From the NCBI GenBank assembly GCA_026399195.1, contig JAPLRK010000026.1, positions 31,463 through 83,028 on the forward strand: a DNA stretch of 51,566 bases, read 5' to 3'. Source of the DNA: Legionellales bacterium. Its GTDB lineage: Bacteria; Pseudomonadota; Gammaproteobacteria; Legionellales; Legionellaceae. The position numbers and the translations under genes are program-made. The notes beneath the pieces were generated by a model that saw only the letters and a program-made list of their open reading frames with translations, was not told the origin of the DNA and did not search any database. This document shows, in pieces, positions 34,287-44,294 of this stretch (its first letter is position 1; each line of letters starts with the position of its first letter).

Positions 34287-35849
34287 GGGTTCCTCCTGTT
34301 CTGTAACAAACTTTGTAAGTTCAGTCATTTGGGCTGTGTTGAGAATACAGCGTTGTGATCCATAGAGCATGAGGATACTGAACGGTAACATCAGGACAAT
34401 GTCGAAGGGGAAGATCAAAAGTTTAATCCCGCCGAAAGACCCAAGATATGAAATACCTAACAAAGAAATCATGTAAAAAGCAAACCAGTAAACTCCGGCA
34501 GAGCAGGTAGATAACCTTTTACGCTGAGAGACAAGGTTGATAACAAATCCAATGACAATGGCGATAAACAGCTTCCAGATGATGTCAAATCCACACCAGT
34601 AGAGCATTAAATTACACGCATAAAATGCGATATGACACGAAATGTGTGCGCCGGATAGTTTGAATGGCCGGGGCGTATTGGGCTGAAGCGTTCTCATGGC
34701 CAACAAACAGATGGGACCAATGCCATAGGAAAGAATACTGGTGGAGGAAAGAAAAGCAACCATTTTTTGCCAACCTGGGAAAGGTAGAAAAGACAGCAAA
34801 CCAACGACTAAATTCACATAAAGGGTGACGTAAGGAATGTTGTAGCGATTTAATTTTAAGAAAATTTTAGGCAGATGTTCATGAGTGGCCATGCCATATA
34901 CAATGCGTGAGGTGGCGGCAGTATACACAAGAGCCGTTCCGAAGGGTGAAAAAGCGGCATCAAAGAGTAATAGCAAGGCAACAGTTGATAGGCCTAATAA
35001 CAGCGTTAACCCCACCAAGGGCCCACTATCCCCGGGAAAACTTAAAGATCCCCAACCATGGGCTAAGTAACTTTGTGGGATCGCTATGAGAAAGCTGAGC
35101 TGCAACATGAAATAAAGGATAAAACCTATGAGGACAGCCCCTAAGATAGCGATTGGGATATTTCGTTGCGGGTTTTTGACCTCGCCTGCAAGCATGAGTC
35201 CATTTTGAAAGCCAGTGAAGGCAAAGGCCACTCCTCCGACAGAAAGTGCTGAAAAGACATGCTCCCAATCTTCTCTGTGGCTTAAATCGAACTGCAGGTT
35301 AGTAAAAGAGGGCGCTGTATGAATCAAGGAGATGATAGCAATGCTCGGTAAAATAAATTTGATGAGGCTTGTGTATTTATTACACTCGGCTAGAAATTTA
35401 ATTCCAAAGGTGTTTGAAAGGACGACAAAAAACATGATGGCAATAGCGGCCAAATACCCATAAGAAGATAACTGAAATGTTTCCGTATGGTTTTTCAAGA
35501 TAAGCAAAGGAAAAAAATGACTGCTGTATTGCAAAATGGCTTGAATTTCAATGGGCGTCATGACCACATAAGACAGCCAAGAAACCCAAGCAAAAAGAAA
35601 TCCAATGTCCTTGCCATGTGTAAAGGTAGGATAATTGGCCATTCCACCTGAAATAGGAAACATGGCGCCCAGCTCACAAAGGGGAAGGGCGATGAACAAC
35701 ATAAAGATAGCGGCAATAACCCAGCTAAAAAGGGCGTTAGGTCCCGCGATTTGAGCACTGATAAAAGGGCTGAATAACCAGCCTGAACCTATCATGCCCC
35801 CTGCAGCTGCTACTAGAACATTTGTGGTTGATATATCACGCTTTAACAT
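34266..35849 (-). CDS. APC family amino acid permease
   Basis: The 527-residue membrane protein belongs to the amino acid-polyamine-organocation superfamily, with about 12 helices. Helix 1 carries the unwound AAGGMIGSGWLFSP (G-[ST]-G type) substrate motif. ISGGMANYPTFTHG, and AFAFTGFQNGLMLAGEVKNPQRNIPIAI in helix 6 to loop 7, are family hallmarks. The substrate cannot be read. It ends in LGSGAK contributed by a family A repeat. It lies 5 bases downstream of minE in the same direction, which may mean read-through from minDE. Confidence 0.88.
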   Translation of the reverse strand: MLKRDISTTNVLVAAAGGMIGSGWLFSPFISAQIAGPNALFSWVIAAIFMLFIALPLCELGAMFPISGGMANYPTFTHGKDIGFLFAWVSWLSYVVMTPIEIQAILQYSSHFFPLLILKNHTETFQLSSYGYLAAIAIMFFVVLSNTFGIKFLAECNKYTSLIKFILPSIAIISLIHTAPSFTNLQFDLSHREDWEHVFSALSVGGVAFAFTGFQNGLMLAGEVKNPQRNIPIAILGAVLIGFILYFMLQLSFLIAIPQSYLAHGWGSLSFPGDSGPLVGLTLLLGLSTVALLLLFDAAFSPFGTALVYTAATSRIVYGMATHEHLPKIFLKLNRYNIPYVTLYVNLVVGLLSFLPFPGWQKMVAFLSSTSILSYGIGPICLLAMRTLQPNTPRPFKLSGAHISCHIAFYACNLMLYWCGFDIIWKLFIAIVIGFVINLVSQRKRLSTCSAGVYWFAFYMISLLGISYLGSFGGIKLLIFPFDIVLMLPFSILMLYGSQRCILNTAQMTELTKFVTEQEEPLGSGAK

Positions 35850-35854
35850 ACACT

Positions 35855-36103
35855 CTAGTCAGGCATCGTAACGTTCAACTCAAGAACCGAACTATCTCCT
35901 AATCGTTCAAGATTAACACTGACCTTTTCACGGTCAATCGGTACGTACTTAGCGATGACTGCTAGGATTTCCTCTTGTAATTTGGGTAAATAATCAGGCG
36001 CACTTCGCTGCGAACGTTCGTGTGAGATGATGATTTGCAAGCGTTCTTTAGCTACCGATGCTGTTACACTGGTGCGTCTTCGCAAATAGTTAAAGATACT
36101 CAT
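35855..36103 (-). CDS. minE: Cell division topological specificity factor MinE
   Basis: MinE drives MinD off the membrane and sets up pole-to-pole oscillation. It has the usual parts: amphipathic N-terminus [10 protein letters not shown], the MinD-contact helix [17 protein letters not shown] and a topological specificity domain ([20 protein letters not shown]...VELNVTMP-like). At 82 residues it is normal. Its ATG overlaps the end of minD. No minC lies next to it. Confidence 0.95.
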   Translation of the reverse strand: MSIFNYLRRRTSVTASVAKERLQIIISHERSQRSAPDYLPKLQEEILAVIAKYVPIDREKVSVNLERLGDSSVLELNVTMPD

Positions 36104-36930
36104 GGTGTGACACTCTCCTTGTTTTTACCAAATATCCTTCGAAGAATGCCTTTGCGATCGGTATGTACAAAGCGCATAGGTCGCTCTTCGCCGACAAATC
36201 GAGCGATAGCATCTTGATAGGCGATACCGGCGTCACACTGTTCATCAAGAACCACAGGAACGCCTGTGTTTGAGGCTTTCAGCACCGACTTGGACTCTGG
36301 AATGATGCCAATTAATGGAATGGCTAAAATGTCTTTGACATCTTGTACGGACAGCATCTCTCCTTTTTCAACACGAATAGGATCATATCGAGTAAGCAGC
36401 AAGTGTTCTTTGATAGGATCTGTGCCTTCAATGGCTCGCTTGGTCTTGCTCGCTAAAATGCCTAAGATTCGGTCGGAGTCTCTGACAGAGGAGACTTCAG
36501 GATTGGTGACAATGATGGCTTCATCAGCGAAATACATGGCCATCAATGCGCCTGATTCAATACCTGCTGGTGAGTCGCAGATGATGTATGCGAAATCTTG
36601 GGAAAGCTCATTCAAAATTTTCTCAACACCCTCTTGTGTTAATGCATCTTTGTCTCGGGTTTGAGAGGCAGGCAAAATACAGAGTTGTGGGAGGCGTTTG
36701 TCTTTGATGAGTGCTTGTTTTAAAGTGGCTTCTCCATTGATGACATTGATGAAATCGTAAACGACTCGACGTTCGCAACCCATGATGATGTCAAGGTTTC
36801 GTAAACCAATGTCGAAATCAATCACTACCGTTTTATGCCCTCGCATCGCAAGGCCCGATGCAATAGCTGCTGATGATGTGGTTTTGCCAACACCCCCTTT
36901 CCCAGAGGTAACAACAATGATTTTGGCCAA
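36100..36930 (-). CDS. minD: Septum site-determining ATPase MinD
   Basis: MinD is a ParA-type ATPase that binds the membrane in its ATP form and recruits MinC and MinE. It has the deviant Walker [14 protein letters not shown] (about 11-23), switch regions [10 protein letters not shown] and [11 protein letters not shown], and a C-terminal amphipathic helix [12 protein letters not shown] for membrane binding. The 276-residue length is normal. The start diverges from guaB; a minC gene is absent at the usual upstream position, so it must be elsewhere or missing. Confidence 0.97.
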   Translation of the reverse strand: MAKIIVVTSGKGGVGKTTSSAAIASGLAMRGHKTVVIDFDIGLRNLDIIMGCERRVVYDFINVINGEATLKQALIKDKRLPQLCILPASQTRDKDALTQEGVEKILNELSQDFAYIICDSPAGIESGALMAMYFADEAIIVTNPEVSSVRDSDRILGILASKTKRAIEGTDPIKEHLLLTRYDPIRVEKGEMLSVQDVKDILAIPLIGIIPESKSVLKASNTGVPVVLDEQCDAGIAYQDAIARFVGEERPMRFVHTDRKGILRRIFGKNKESVTP

Positions 36931-36964
36931 TGCAAAGCCCTTTCTGTGAGTAAATTTCAGTTAG

Positions 36965-38515
<1,551 letters not shown>

Positions 38516-38532
38516 GCGGGCGCGATCCTAAC

Positions 38533-39342
38533 CTAAACATCAATAAGTTCTATGTCGCTAATCAACAAGGGTTCGTTTAAAAACAGTTCTCCCACCTTTT
38601 GAAAACGACTGATGGAGTCGGTGACTAAATATTGTGTTTTTCCTGTGGTTGAATGATTAGGATTTAGCAAACCGTTTTCTGTGAGAATGTGTTGAAGGGC
38701 GTTGGCAGTTGCATCAGCTGAGTCCACCACTCGAATGTTTTCGGGAAGAAGGCGGCTTAATAAGGGCTTGAATACTGGAAAATGGGTACATCCTAGCAGG
38801 ACGGTGTCTTCATCTTGTCTATCTTTAAGATAATGGAGGAGGGCTGTTTCTGCCATGGCATTATCCACGAGCCCTTCTTCGGCGAGTGCTACCAGAACAC
38901 TACAGCCCCTGGAAAGAATCGTTGCTTTTGGTAGTTCTGTGGTGATGAGGTTATGGTACGCCTCAGTTGCTATGGTGGTTTCTGTTGCCAGAACAATGAT
39001 GCGTTGATTGAGGGTAGCGCGTACGGCAGCCATTGCACCTGGGGCGACCACACCCAGGACTGGGATATGAGGCAACATCGCTTGCAAATGGGGTAGTGCC
39101 GCGGTAGTGGCGGTGTTGCAGGCGATCACCAGCGCTTTGATTCGTCGTTTAACCAAGACACGAGCCATTTGTTTTGCATAATGGGTGACTGTTTGCAAAC
39201 TTTTTGTGCCATAGGGCAATCGTGCAGTATCTCCAAGATAAATAAAGGATTCATTCGGTAAGCGATGCTTTAAAGCACGCAGTACAGTCAATCCCCCCAT
39301 ACCTGAGTCGAAAACCCCGATAGCAAGCTGTGGTTTGGTCAT
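38533..39342 (-). CDS. murI: Glutamate racemase MurI
   Basis: MurI makes D-glutamate for peptidoglycan from L-glutamate. The family motifs are all seen: IGVFDSGMGGLTVLRAL, YLGDTARLPYGTKS, the catalytic Cys in VIACNTATTAALP and the second catalytic Cys in LGCTHFPVFKPLL. The 269-residue length is normal. Upstream is a 311-base stretch with a TAGCCCGTTCCTAA sequence also seen near 27152. Confidence 0.95.
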   Translation of the reverse strand: MTKPQLAIGVFDSGMGGLTVLRALKHRLPNESFIYLGDTARLPYGTKSLQTVTHYAKQMARVLVKRRIKALVIACNTATTAALPHLQAMLPHIPVLGVVAPGAMAAVRATLNQRIIVLATETTIATEAYHNLITTELPKATILSRGCSVLVALAEEGLVDNAMAETALLHYLKDRQDEDTVLLGCTHFPVFKPLLSRLLPENIRVVDSADATANALQHILTENGLLNPNHSTTGKTQYLVTDSISRFQKVGELFLNEPLLISDIELIDV

Positions 39343-39653
39343 ATTGGTCCTAATGAGTACTAGCCCGTTCCTAACTGAATAATGCCTTAAAATGTCATGT
39401 GAAACAATGATCCTATTTGACCCAATGGGTGAAACGCGTTTAGGATGAAGTAGGATTTACAAGGAGTGATGATGGATTTTTCGGTCATTTTCGTTATAAG
39501 CAACCGCTGCTGGAATATGCAACAGATCCTTGCTGAAATCGTTTGCCTTAATGACAACCTTGGTGAAGCGGTACACCTGAGAAATTTAAAATATTTGACG
39601 GGTGATGTAAAGGTGCTACACTCTAAGCATAGACATTCATAAGGGGGCTTGTT
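39343..39653. other. Gene-poor stretch between murI and the toxin-antitoxin pair
   Basis: This region of 311 bases holds TAGCCCGTTCCTAA (39361 on), which resembles bases near 27152, and one small frame (39472-39642) with a strong Shine-Dalgarno. The direct similarity of TTTAGGATGAAGTAGGATT to other parts is weak. It may contain worn remnants of lost genes or repeats. No RNA gene was recognised. Confidence 0.4.
39472..39642 (+). CDS. Possible small protein, 56 residues, unknown
   Basis: Two successive ATG codons (39469, 39472) stand just after AAGGAG (39461-39466), a near-ideal ribosome-binding site for the second one. The frame encodes MDFSVIFVISNRCWNMQQIL and continues to HSKHRHS, ending 11 bases before the antitoxin gene. 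The sequence matches no family I recognise and has no obvious signal or helix pattern. It may be a remnant whose start survived, or a leader peptide of the toxin-antitoxin operon. Confidence 0.3.
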   Translation: MDFSVIFVISNRCWNMQQILAEIVCLNDNLGEAVHLRNLKYLTGDVKVLHSKHRHS

Positions 39654-39875
39654 ATGCCAACTAAAAATCCACGAATAAATATTACTTTTGAGGAGTCCAC
39701 AGCGAGCTTACTTTCTTATCTTGCAAATCAGGAGAATAAATCTGTTTCTGGCTTGGCAAAGGAGCTTATAATGGATGCTTTAGATCGTCGAGAGGATATG
39801 TTTCTTTCAGGAATCGCAGAGAGCCGAGATCATGCGGAGTTTAAAAAAGTGAAGCACGCCGATGTCTGGAAGTAA
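39654..39875 (+). CDS. Ribbon-helix-helix antitoxin of a type II toxin-antitoxin pair
   Basis: The 73-residue protein opens with RINITFEESTASLLSYLANQENKSVSGLAKELIMDALDRRED, the beta-strand plus two helices of a ribbon-helix-helix DNA-binding domain (RelB/CopG-like). The C-terminal tail would bind the toxin. Its end overlaps the RelE-like gene by 14 bases, the classic antitoxin-first arrangement. Self-repression of a promoter upstream of 39654 is expected for the class. Confidence 0.85.
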   Translation: MPTKNPRINITFEESTASLLSYLANQENKSVSGLAKELIMDALDRREDMFLSGIAESRDHAEFKKVKHADVWK

Positions 39876-40140
39876 TTTATACCAAGTTGAATATTTGGAG
39901 TCCGTGGTCGAAGATGATATACCTGATTTATCAACATCGGCTAAAAAGTTAATTCAGAAAGCCATAGAAGAACGCTTAATGGTCGACCCGATTGGTTTCG
40001 GCAAACCTTTAAGATATAGTCTTAGAGGACATAGACGTTTGAGAGTAAGTGATTATCGGGTTGTTTATCGTGTTGAACCCAACAGTCATACTGTAATTAT
40101 AATTGCGATAAAGCATAGAAAAGATGTTTACGGTGATTAG
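39862..40140 (+). CDS. RelE/ParE family toxin
   Basis: The 92-residue protein has the RelE/ParE fold signature: YQVEYLESVVEDDIPDLS, an AIEERL helix, the GKPLRYSLRGHRRLRVSDYRVVYRV core with basic residues at the mRNA-cleavage face, and IIAIKHRKDVYGD at the end. The arrangement R..R..DYR.VYRV and KHRK matches active RelE members. ParE-like gyrase poisoning is less likely given these basic residues. It overlaps the antitoxin gene. Confidence 0.88.
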   Translation: MSGSNLYQVEYLESVVEDDIPDLSTSAKKLIQKAIEERLMVDPIGFGKPLRYSLRGHRRLRVSDYRVVYRVEPNSHTVIIIAIKHRKDVYGD

Positions 40141-40190
40141 GAGTCTTGGAAGCATCTCAAGGAAACATAACACCTACAACGCTAGAAACT

Positions 40191-40215
40191 AGTGTTGGCC
40201 CAACACCCCCCCCCC
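40191..40215. repeat. Short inverted repeat followed by a run of ten C
   Basis: GTGTTGG (40192-40198) faces CCAACAC (40200-40206), and the last C starts a homopolymer of ten C (40206-40215). The run ends one base before the ATG of a 62-codon frame. Such tracts change length readily, so this is a candidate slippage site, but it may equally lie in non-functional DNA. Confidence 0.6.
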
Positions 40216-40216
40216 G

Positions 40217-40405
40217 ATGATAGAATTTATCGTTTTTTCCCCTCGCGACGAGACGCTGCTATGGAACTGGTTGACTCATTATCAAGCAATAGAATTGCAA
40301 TGGTTTTTAACAGCAGAATCCAGTATACCTCGCCCAAGACGCAGGACCTCTGAAGAATTTAGTCGATACATCGCTCAGATATTGACAGAACCCGCCCGAC
40401 GTTGA
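40217..40405 (+). CDS. Possible small protein, 62 residues, unknown
   Basis: The frame opens at an ATG directly after a C10 tract and encodes MIEFIVFSPRDETLLWNW, later SSIPRPRRRTSEEFSRYIAQ. There is no Shine-Dalgarno because the tract occupies that position. The sequence has Trp-rich and Arg-rich parts but no family I recognise; it could be a remnant of a longer gene. It ends 46 bases before argS. The remainder of 40141-40451 holds no other candidate gene. Confidence 0.3.
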   Translation: MIEFIVFSPRDETLLWNWLTHYQAIELQWFLTAESSIPRPRRRTSEEFSRYIAQILTEPARR

Positions 40406-40451
40406 TACCCTTTGGTACAATTAAACTATTTTACAATCATTTGAGCCTTTC

Positions 40452-42200
40452 ATGCAAAAAATAATAGAATATCTTTTAAATCAAGCGCTTGATAAACTTG
40501 CCATGCAAGAGGGTTTTTCAGTCTCTCCCTTATCAAACATCACTATAGAACGACCGCGCAATCCTGAGCATGGCGATTTTTCAAGCAACATGGCGATGGT
40601 TTTGGCGAAGAGCGTAGGGCTACCACCAAGAATTTTGGCGACCAAACTGATAGCGTGTATCCCCTCTCATGATGATATAGCCCGTGTTAAGTTGGCGGGT
40701 CCTGGGTTTATTAACATGACCTTAAGTCAACAGTATCTTCTATCTCAACTGAATAAGATCTATCGATCCCCCACCTGCGGCGTATTGCCTGCGGATCATC
40801 TAAAAGTCACTGTGGTTGATTATTCGTCACCCAATTTGGCCAAAGAAATGCACGTTGGACATTTGCGTTCAACCATTATTGGCGATGCTCTTGCAAGAGT
40901 TCTTGAATTCAAAGGTCATCACGTGATTCGACAAAATCATGTGGGGGATTGGGGGACTCAATTTGGCATGTTGCTTGCTCATCTTGAAGATCAAGAGCAG
41001 CACGATGGCTTCGATATGCAACTTCGTGATTTAGAGGCTTTCTATAAAGCGTCTAAACAAAGATTTGATGTTGATCCTCTGTTTGCTGAACGTGCGCGGA
41101 AAAATGTGGTTTTGTTGCAATCAGGTAATAAACGCTGTCATGAGATGTGGGCGAGGTTTATCAAGATTTCATTGGCCCATTGCCAGGAGGTCTATGATCG
41201 TTTGGGTGTGACCTTACAACCCTCAGATGTGAGAGCAGAAAGTGCTTATAATGAATCTCTTCTAGGGGTTATTGATGCGTTAAGTAAGAAGGGCTTGTTG
41301 GTTCAGGCTCAAGGCGCACAATGTGTTTTTTTGGATGAGTTTAAGGGTAAAAATGACGAGCCCTTACCCATCATTGTGAGAAAAAGTGATGGGGGATTTT
41401 TATATGCCACCACTGATTTGGCGGCTATTTCCTATCGACAAAATGTATTAAAAGCCGAACGTATTTTGTATGTAGTGGACAGACGCCAAGCGCTACATCT
41501 GCAGCAAGTGTTTCTTTTATCACAACGAGCGGATTTTGCTTCTCCCTCATTATCTCTCCTGCATATCAGTTTTGGCATGGTTCTTGATAAATCCGGCAAA
41601 CCCTTTAAAAGTCGGGAAGGGGGGGTGACTAAGTTGACGGATTTATTGGATGAAGCCATCGCGCGTGCCAAGGCTTTGATTCTCAGTAAACAATCCGAAC
41701 CCTACTCAGATGCAGATCTTCTAGAATTGGCGACAACTATTGGGATTTCTGCCATCAAATATGCAGATTTATCGAAAAATAGATTAACAGATTATGTGTT
41801 TGATTGGGACTCTATGCTCAGTTTTGAGGGAAACACGGCACCTTATCTTTTGTATGCCGTCACCCGTATTCGAAGTTTATTTCTGAAGGCAGAAGAATCC
41901 TCTGAGGGTATCACTGGCGATCTGATTTTGAAGGAGCCAGCTGAACTTACCTTAGCACGTCAGCTCATGTTATTTCCTGAAGTGATTGAAAGTGTTGTAA
42001 CTCATGCAACTCCGCATCTTTTGTGTGGCTATTTATTTGATCTTGCTCAATCTTTTTCCTCCTTTTATGAGGCCTGTCCCATATTAAGTCAAAAGAATAT
42101 GAACCTACGAAAAAGTCGTTTACAATTGGCGGCGATCACCGCTCAAATTTTAGAACAAGGCTTGTTTTTGCTTGGGATAAAAACAGTCAAGCGTATGTAG
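40452..42200 (+). CDS. argS: Arginyl-tRNA synthetase
   Basis: ArgS charges tRNA-Arg. The N-terminal Add1 domain (about 1-110) includes NPEHGDFSSNMAM. The class I signature is SSPNLAKEMHVGHLRSTIIGDALARVL (HVGH). The KMSKS position is degenerate as usual in this enzyme (SGKPFKSREGG). The anticodon-binding domain includes YLLYAVTRIRSLF, and the C-terminus is the family's GLFLLGIKTVKRM. At 582 residues it is a normal full-length enzyme. It is followed by a short family A remnant (CGCGATCCTAAC, about 42209). Confidence 0.97.
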   Translation: MQKIIEYLLNQALDKLAMQEGFSVSPLSNITIERPRNPEHGDFSSNMAMVLAKSVGLPPRILATKLIACIPSHDDIARVKLAGPGFINMTLSQQYLLSQLNKIYRSPTCGVLPADHLKVTVVDYSSPNLAKEMHVGHLRSTIIGDALARVLEFKGHHVIRQNHVGDWGTQFGMLLAHLEDQEQHDGFDMQLRDLEAFYKASKQRFDVDPLFAERARKNVVLLQSGNKRCHEMWARFIKISLAHCQEVYDRLGVTLQPSDVRAESAYNESLLGVIDALSKKGLLVQAQGAQCVFLDEFKGKNDEPLPIIVRKSDGGFLYATTDLAAISYRQNVLKAERILYVVDRRQALHLQQVFLLSQRADFASPSLSLLHISFGMVLDKSGKPFKSREGGVTKLTDLLDEAIARAKALILSKQSEPYSDADLLELATTIGISAIKYADLSKNRLTDYVFDWDSMLSFEGNTAPYLLYAVTRIRSLFLKAEESSEGITGDLILKEPAELTLARQLMLFPEVIESVVTHATPHLLCGYLFDLAQSFSSFYEACPILSQKNMNLRKSRLQLAAITAQILEQGLFLLGIKTVKRM

Positions 42201-42254
42201 TAAGGCTCGCGATCCTAACAGATCCAAGCTTTTCCCAACAAGGAGTGTTTTTAA

Positions 42255-42944
42255 ATGAAAGTTTTCAGTTTGTTGTTCATGCTTCCTTCTTTAGGATTTG
42301 CCATTCAACCAGGATTTTATGGTGATTGGAACATTGGAGTTAGTTCTGGGCCTTCTTCTGCACAAGCTGTAGGTGGCGCTTTTGTGGGGAGTGGGGGCAC
42401 TATCATTGGCGATGTGTCCGAACTTTATGGCTTAACCACACGGGGATCTTTTGGCGGTTCTGTTGACGTTGGTTATAATATCATTCCAAATATTGGCATT
42501 GAGGCCAATTACACGTACTGGGGTCAACAGAATGTGAGCACTATCACTGGAGAGTTTATGACAGTGATGCGCGGTATGAATGGGCTTCTTTATAGTCAAT
42601 CGGTAGGTGGGAATTTGGTGGCATACTTCCCACTAGATCAAGAAAAATTCAATCTCTATGCTAAATTAGGTGTTGCAGCTTTGTTCTCCACTTTTAAAGT
42701 TGATGATCCGAACAGTCTGGTGTTTTTGTTTCCAGGTTCTTACTCTCAAAACAGTGCTGAACCCGCTTTGACCTATGGTTTAGGCCTCCAATATCAATTT
42801 AATCCTCACGCTTCTTTGTTGTTGGCTTGGAGTGGCATCAGCCAATTCAAGGATACGCCTATCAGTAATCTTCATTACAATATAGGATCCATTGGCCTTC
42901 GCTACACCTTCCCAAATCAAGCCCCCTCGGTTTATCAGAAGTGA
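42255..42944 (+). CDS. Outer-membrane beta-barrel protein (OmpA/OmpW-like small barrel)
   Basis: A signal peptide ending FAIQ is followed by a 210-residue mature part made of alternating amphipathic strands: GFYGDWNIGVSSG, GSFGGSVDVGYNIIPNIGIEANYTYWG, GGNLVAYFPL, LYAKLGVAALF, LTYGLGLQYQFNPHASLLLAWSG, and IGSIGLRYTF at the end. The last residue before the short QAPSVYQK tail is Phe, as in many barrels. This pattern fits an 8-strand OmpA-type barrel of unknown ligand. AAGGAGTG stands 8 bases before the ATG. Confidence 0.82.
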   Translation: MKVFSLLFMLPSLGFAIQPGFYGDWNIGVSSGPSSAQAVGGAFVGSGGTIIGDVSELYGLTTRGSFGGSVDVGYNIIPNIGIEANYTYWGQQNVSTITGEFMTVMRGMNGLLYSQSVGGNLVAYFPLDQEKFNLYAKLGVAALFSTFKVDDPNSLVFLFPGSYSQNSAEPALTYGLGLQYQFNPHASLLLAWSGISQFKDTPISNLHYNIGSIGLRYTFPNQAPSVYQK

Positions 42945-42953
42945 TGGGTAAGG

Positions 42954-44271
42954 TTATGATGTACTGGCTGTTCCCCCCGTCCCACCAAAAGCACCTGTTT
43001 TGGTGATGTTGGGTATGATGGCTATTTTTCCAGCATCACTGCCCGTTTGAGTCACGAGGAAGGGGGCGCCACTGATGTCGTCGTATTGGATTTGTCCTGC
43101 CGCAATACAACGCGCACTCAAACCGCTTCCAGTACAGGTTGTGGCATAATAAAATCCACTGAATGGCCATGGGATAGGGCTTGGGGACACAACCCAGTTC
43201 CCAACCTTTGACCAAAAGTGGCGAAGGTTGTGATGTGCTGTTGTTTTGGCCTGCCGCAACACAGACAGCGTCAATGCCACTGCCAGTACAGCTGGTGGCG
43301 CTGAATGATCCTAGGGTTGGGAGGTTTGGGATGTTGGTGATCGTATTCCAACTGCTGCCCCCATTGATACTTGTGAGCAACAATGGGATGGGTGAGGTGG
43401 GTGGAATTGTGGGTGGATTCGTCGTGGTGCCACTGACACCAGCAACGGTGCAGACCGTGTCGGCCACCACATCTCCGCTACAGCTAGCAGCATTAAAAAT
43501 GCCAGGTCCTGATGGATTTAAGGTCACGGTTTCCCAGGTGGTTCCCCCATCAATAGAGAGCACAAGCAATGGGGTCACTTGAGTTGCAGGTGTGATGGTA
43601 AGGTTCGTGTCATTTTCGCCCGCGGCAATACATACCCCACTTTTCGCACAACTGACCGCATGAAAATCACCACTCAAGGGTAGGCCCGATATTGTGGGAA
43701 CTGTCCAACTGGCACCACTGTTTTGTGAAATCACCAGCTGTGGGATCGGGGGATCTGCGGGGAAATCACCCGTTCCTGCAGTACCATAACCGACTATGAC
43801 ACAGGTAGAAGTGCTTGCATTGATGCCATTCATGGCACAACTGCTCGCCTCAAAAGTGCCATTGGGTTGAAGGGGAAGATCTAGAACAACTTCCCATGTA
43901 TTTCCACTATTTTTCGTTGAAACCAATAGAGGAATAGCGGTTCCAACCCCGCCGTCTGTTAGATCATTATCCGTTTCACCCGCGGCAAGACAAAAGCTAC
44001 CATTGCAACTTGTGGTATGAAAAAAGCCATAGTCTGGAAAAATGGAACCAGGCAAATTGGGGATGGTGACGATGGCCCAACTCACTCCTCCATTGGTACT
44101 CTGAACCAATAAGGGGGGGCCATCTCCATTATAAAGGTCAAAATTAAAGGCCCCGCCAGCAGCCGTTAACGTGCCAACGGTTGGTAGCGCTTGAACATTC
44201 TGTATCCACAGAAAGAAAGAAAAAACAAGCAAAAAAGGCCTTGTGGTTGTAGACAATATGTCCTTATTCAT
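42954..44271 (-). pseudogene. Secreted protein of six Cys-paired repeats, broken by a one-base frameshift
   Basis: After a signal peptide (NKDILSTTTRPFLLVFSFF.. to NVQA) come six modules of about 60 residues, each with a pattern such as FSATSCTGSGIDAVCVAAGQ, then PLLLxSxNGGxSWxxxxxPN. This resembles the BNR/sialidase-like beta-propeller repeats, with one disulphide per module. In the fifth module the frame shifts near 43205: the +1 frame continues with GNWVVSPSPIPW, a sixth module FYYATTCTGSGLSARCIAAGQ, and an end at 42954. Removing one G at 43205-43206 restores about 439 residues. The start at 44271 has GGAGAAGAG before it. Its operon partner is the next gene upstream, 23 bases away. Confidence 0.75.
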
Positions 44272-44294
44272 GGAACTCTTCTCCTGTTTGAAGA

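Noticed and set aside
34156-34365. Plus-strand 69-codon frame between the glycosyltransferase and the permease
   Set aside because: It covers the family A half and the reverse of the permease 3' end and shows no protein-like pattern.
42954-43280. Separate 108-codon gene at the end of the six-repeat protein
   Set aside because: Its second half is the sixth repeat module and its first 25 codons are the fifth module read out of frame, so it is the shifted end of the neighbouring gene.
43181-43582. Plus-strand 133-codon frame opposite the six-repeat gene
   Set aside because: It is the antisense of the repeat modules with low-complexity Val/Pro/Leu content and no start signals.
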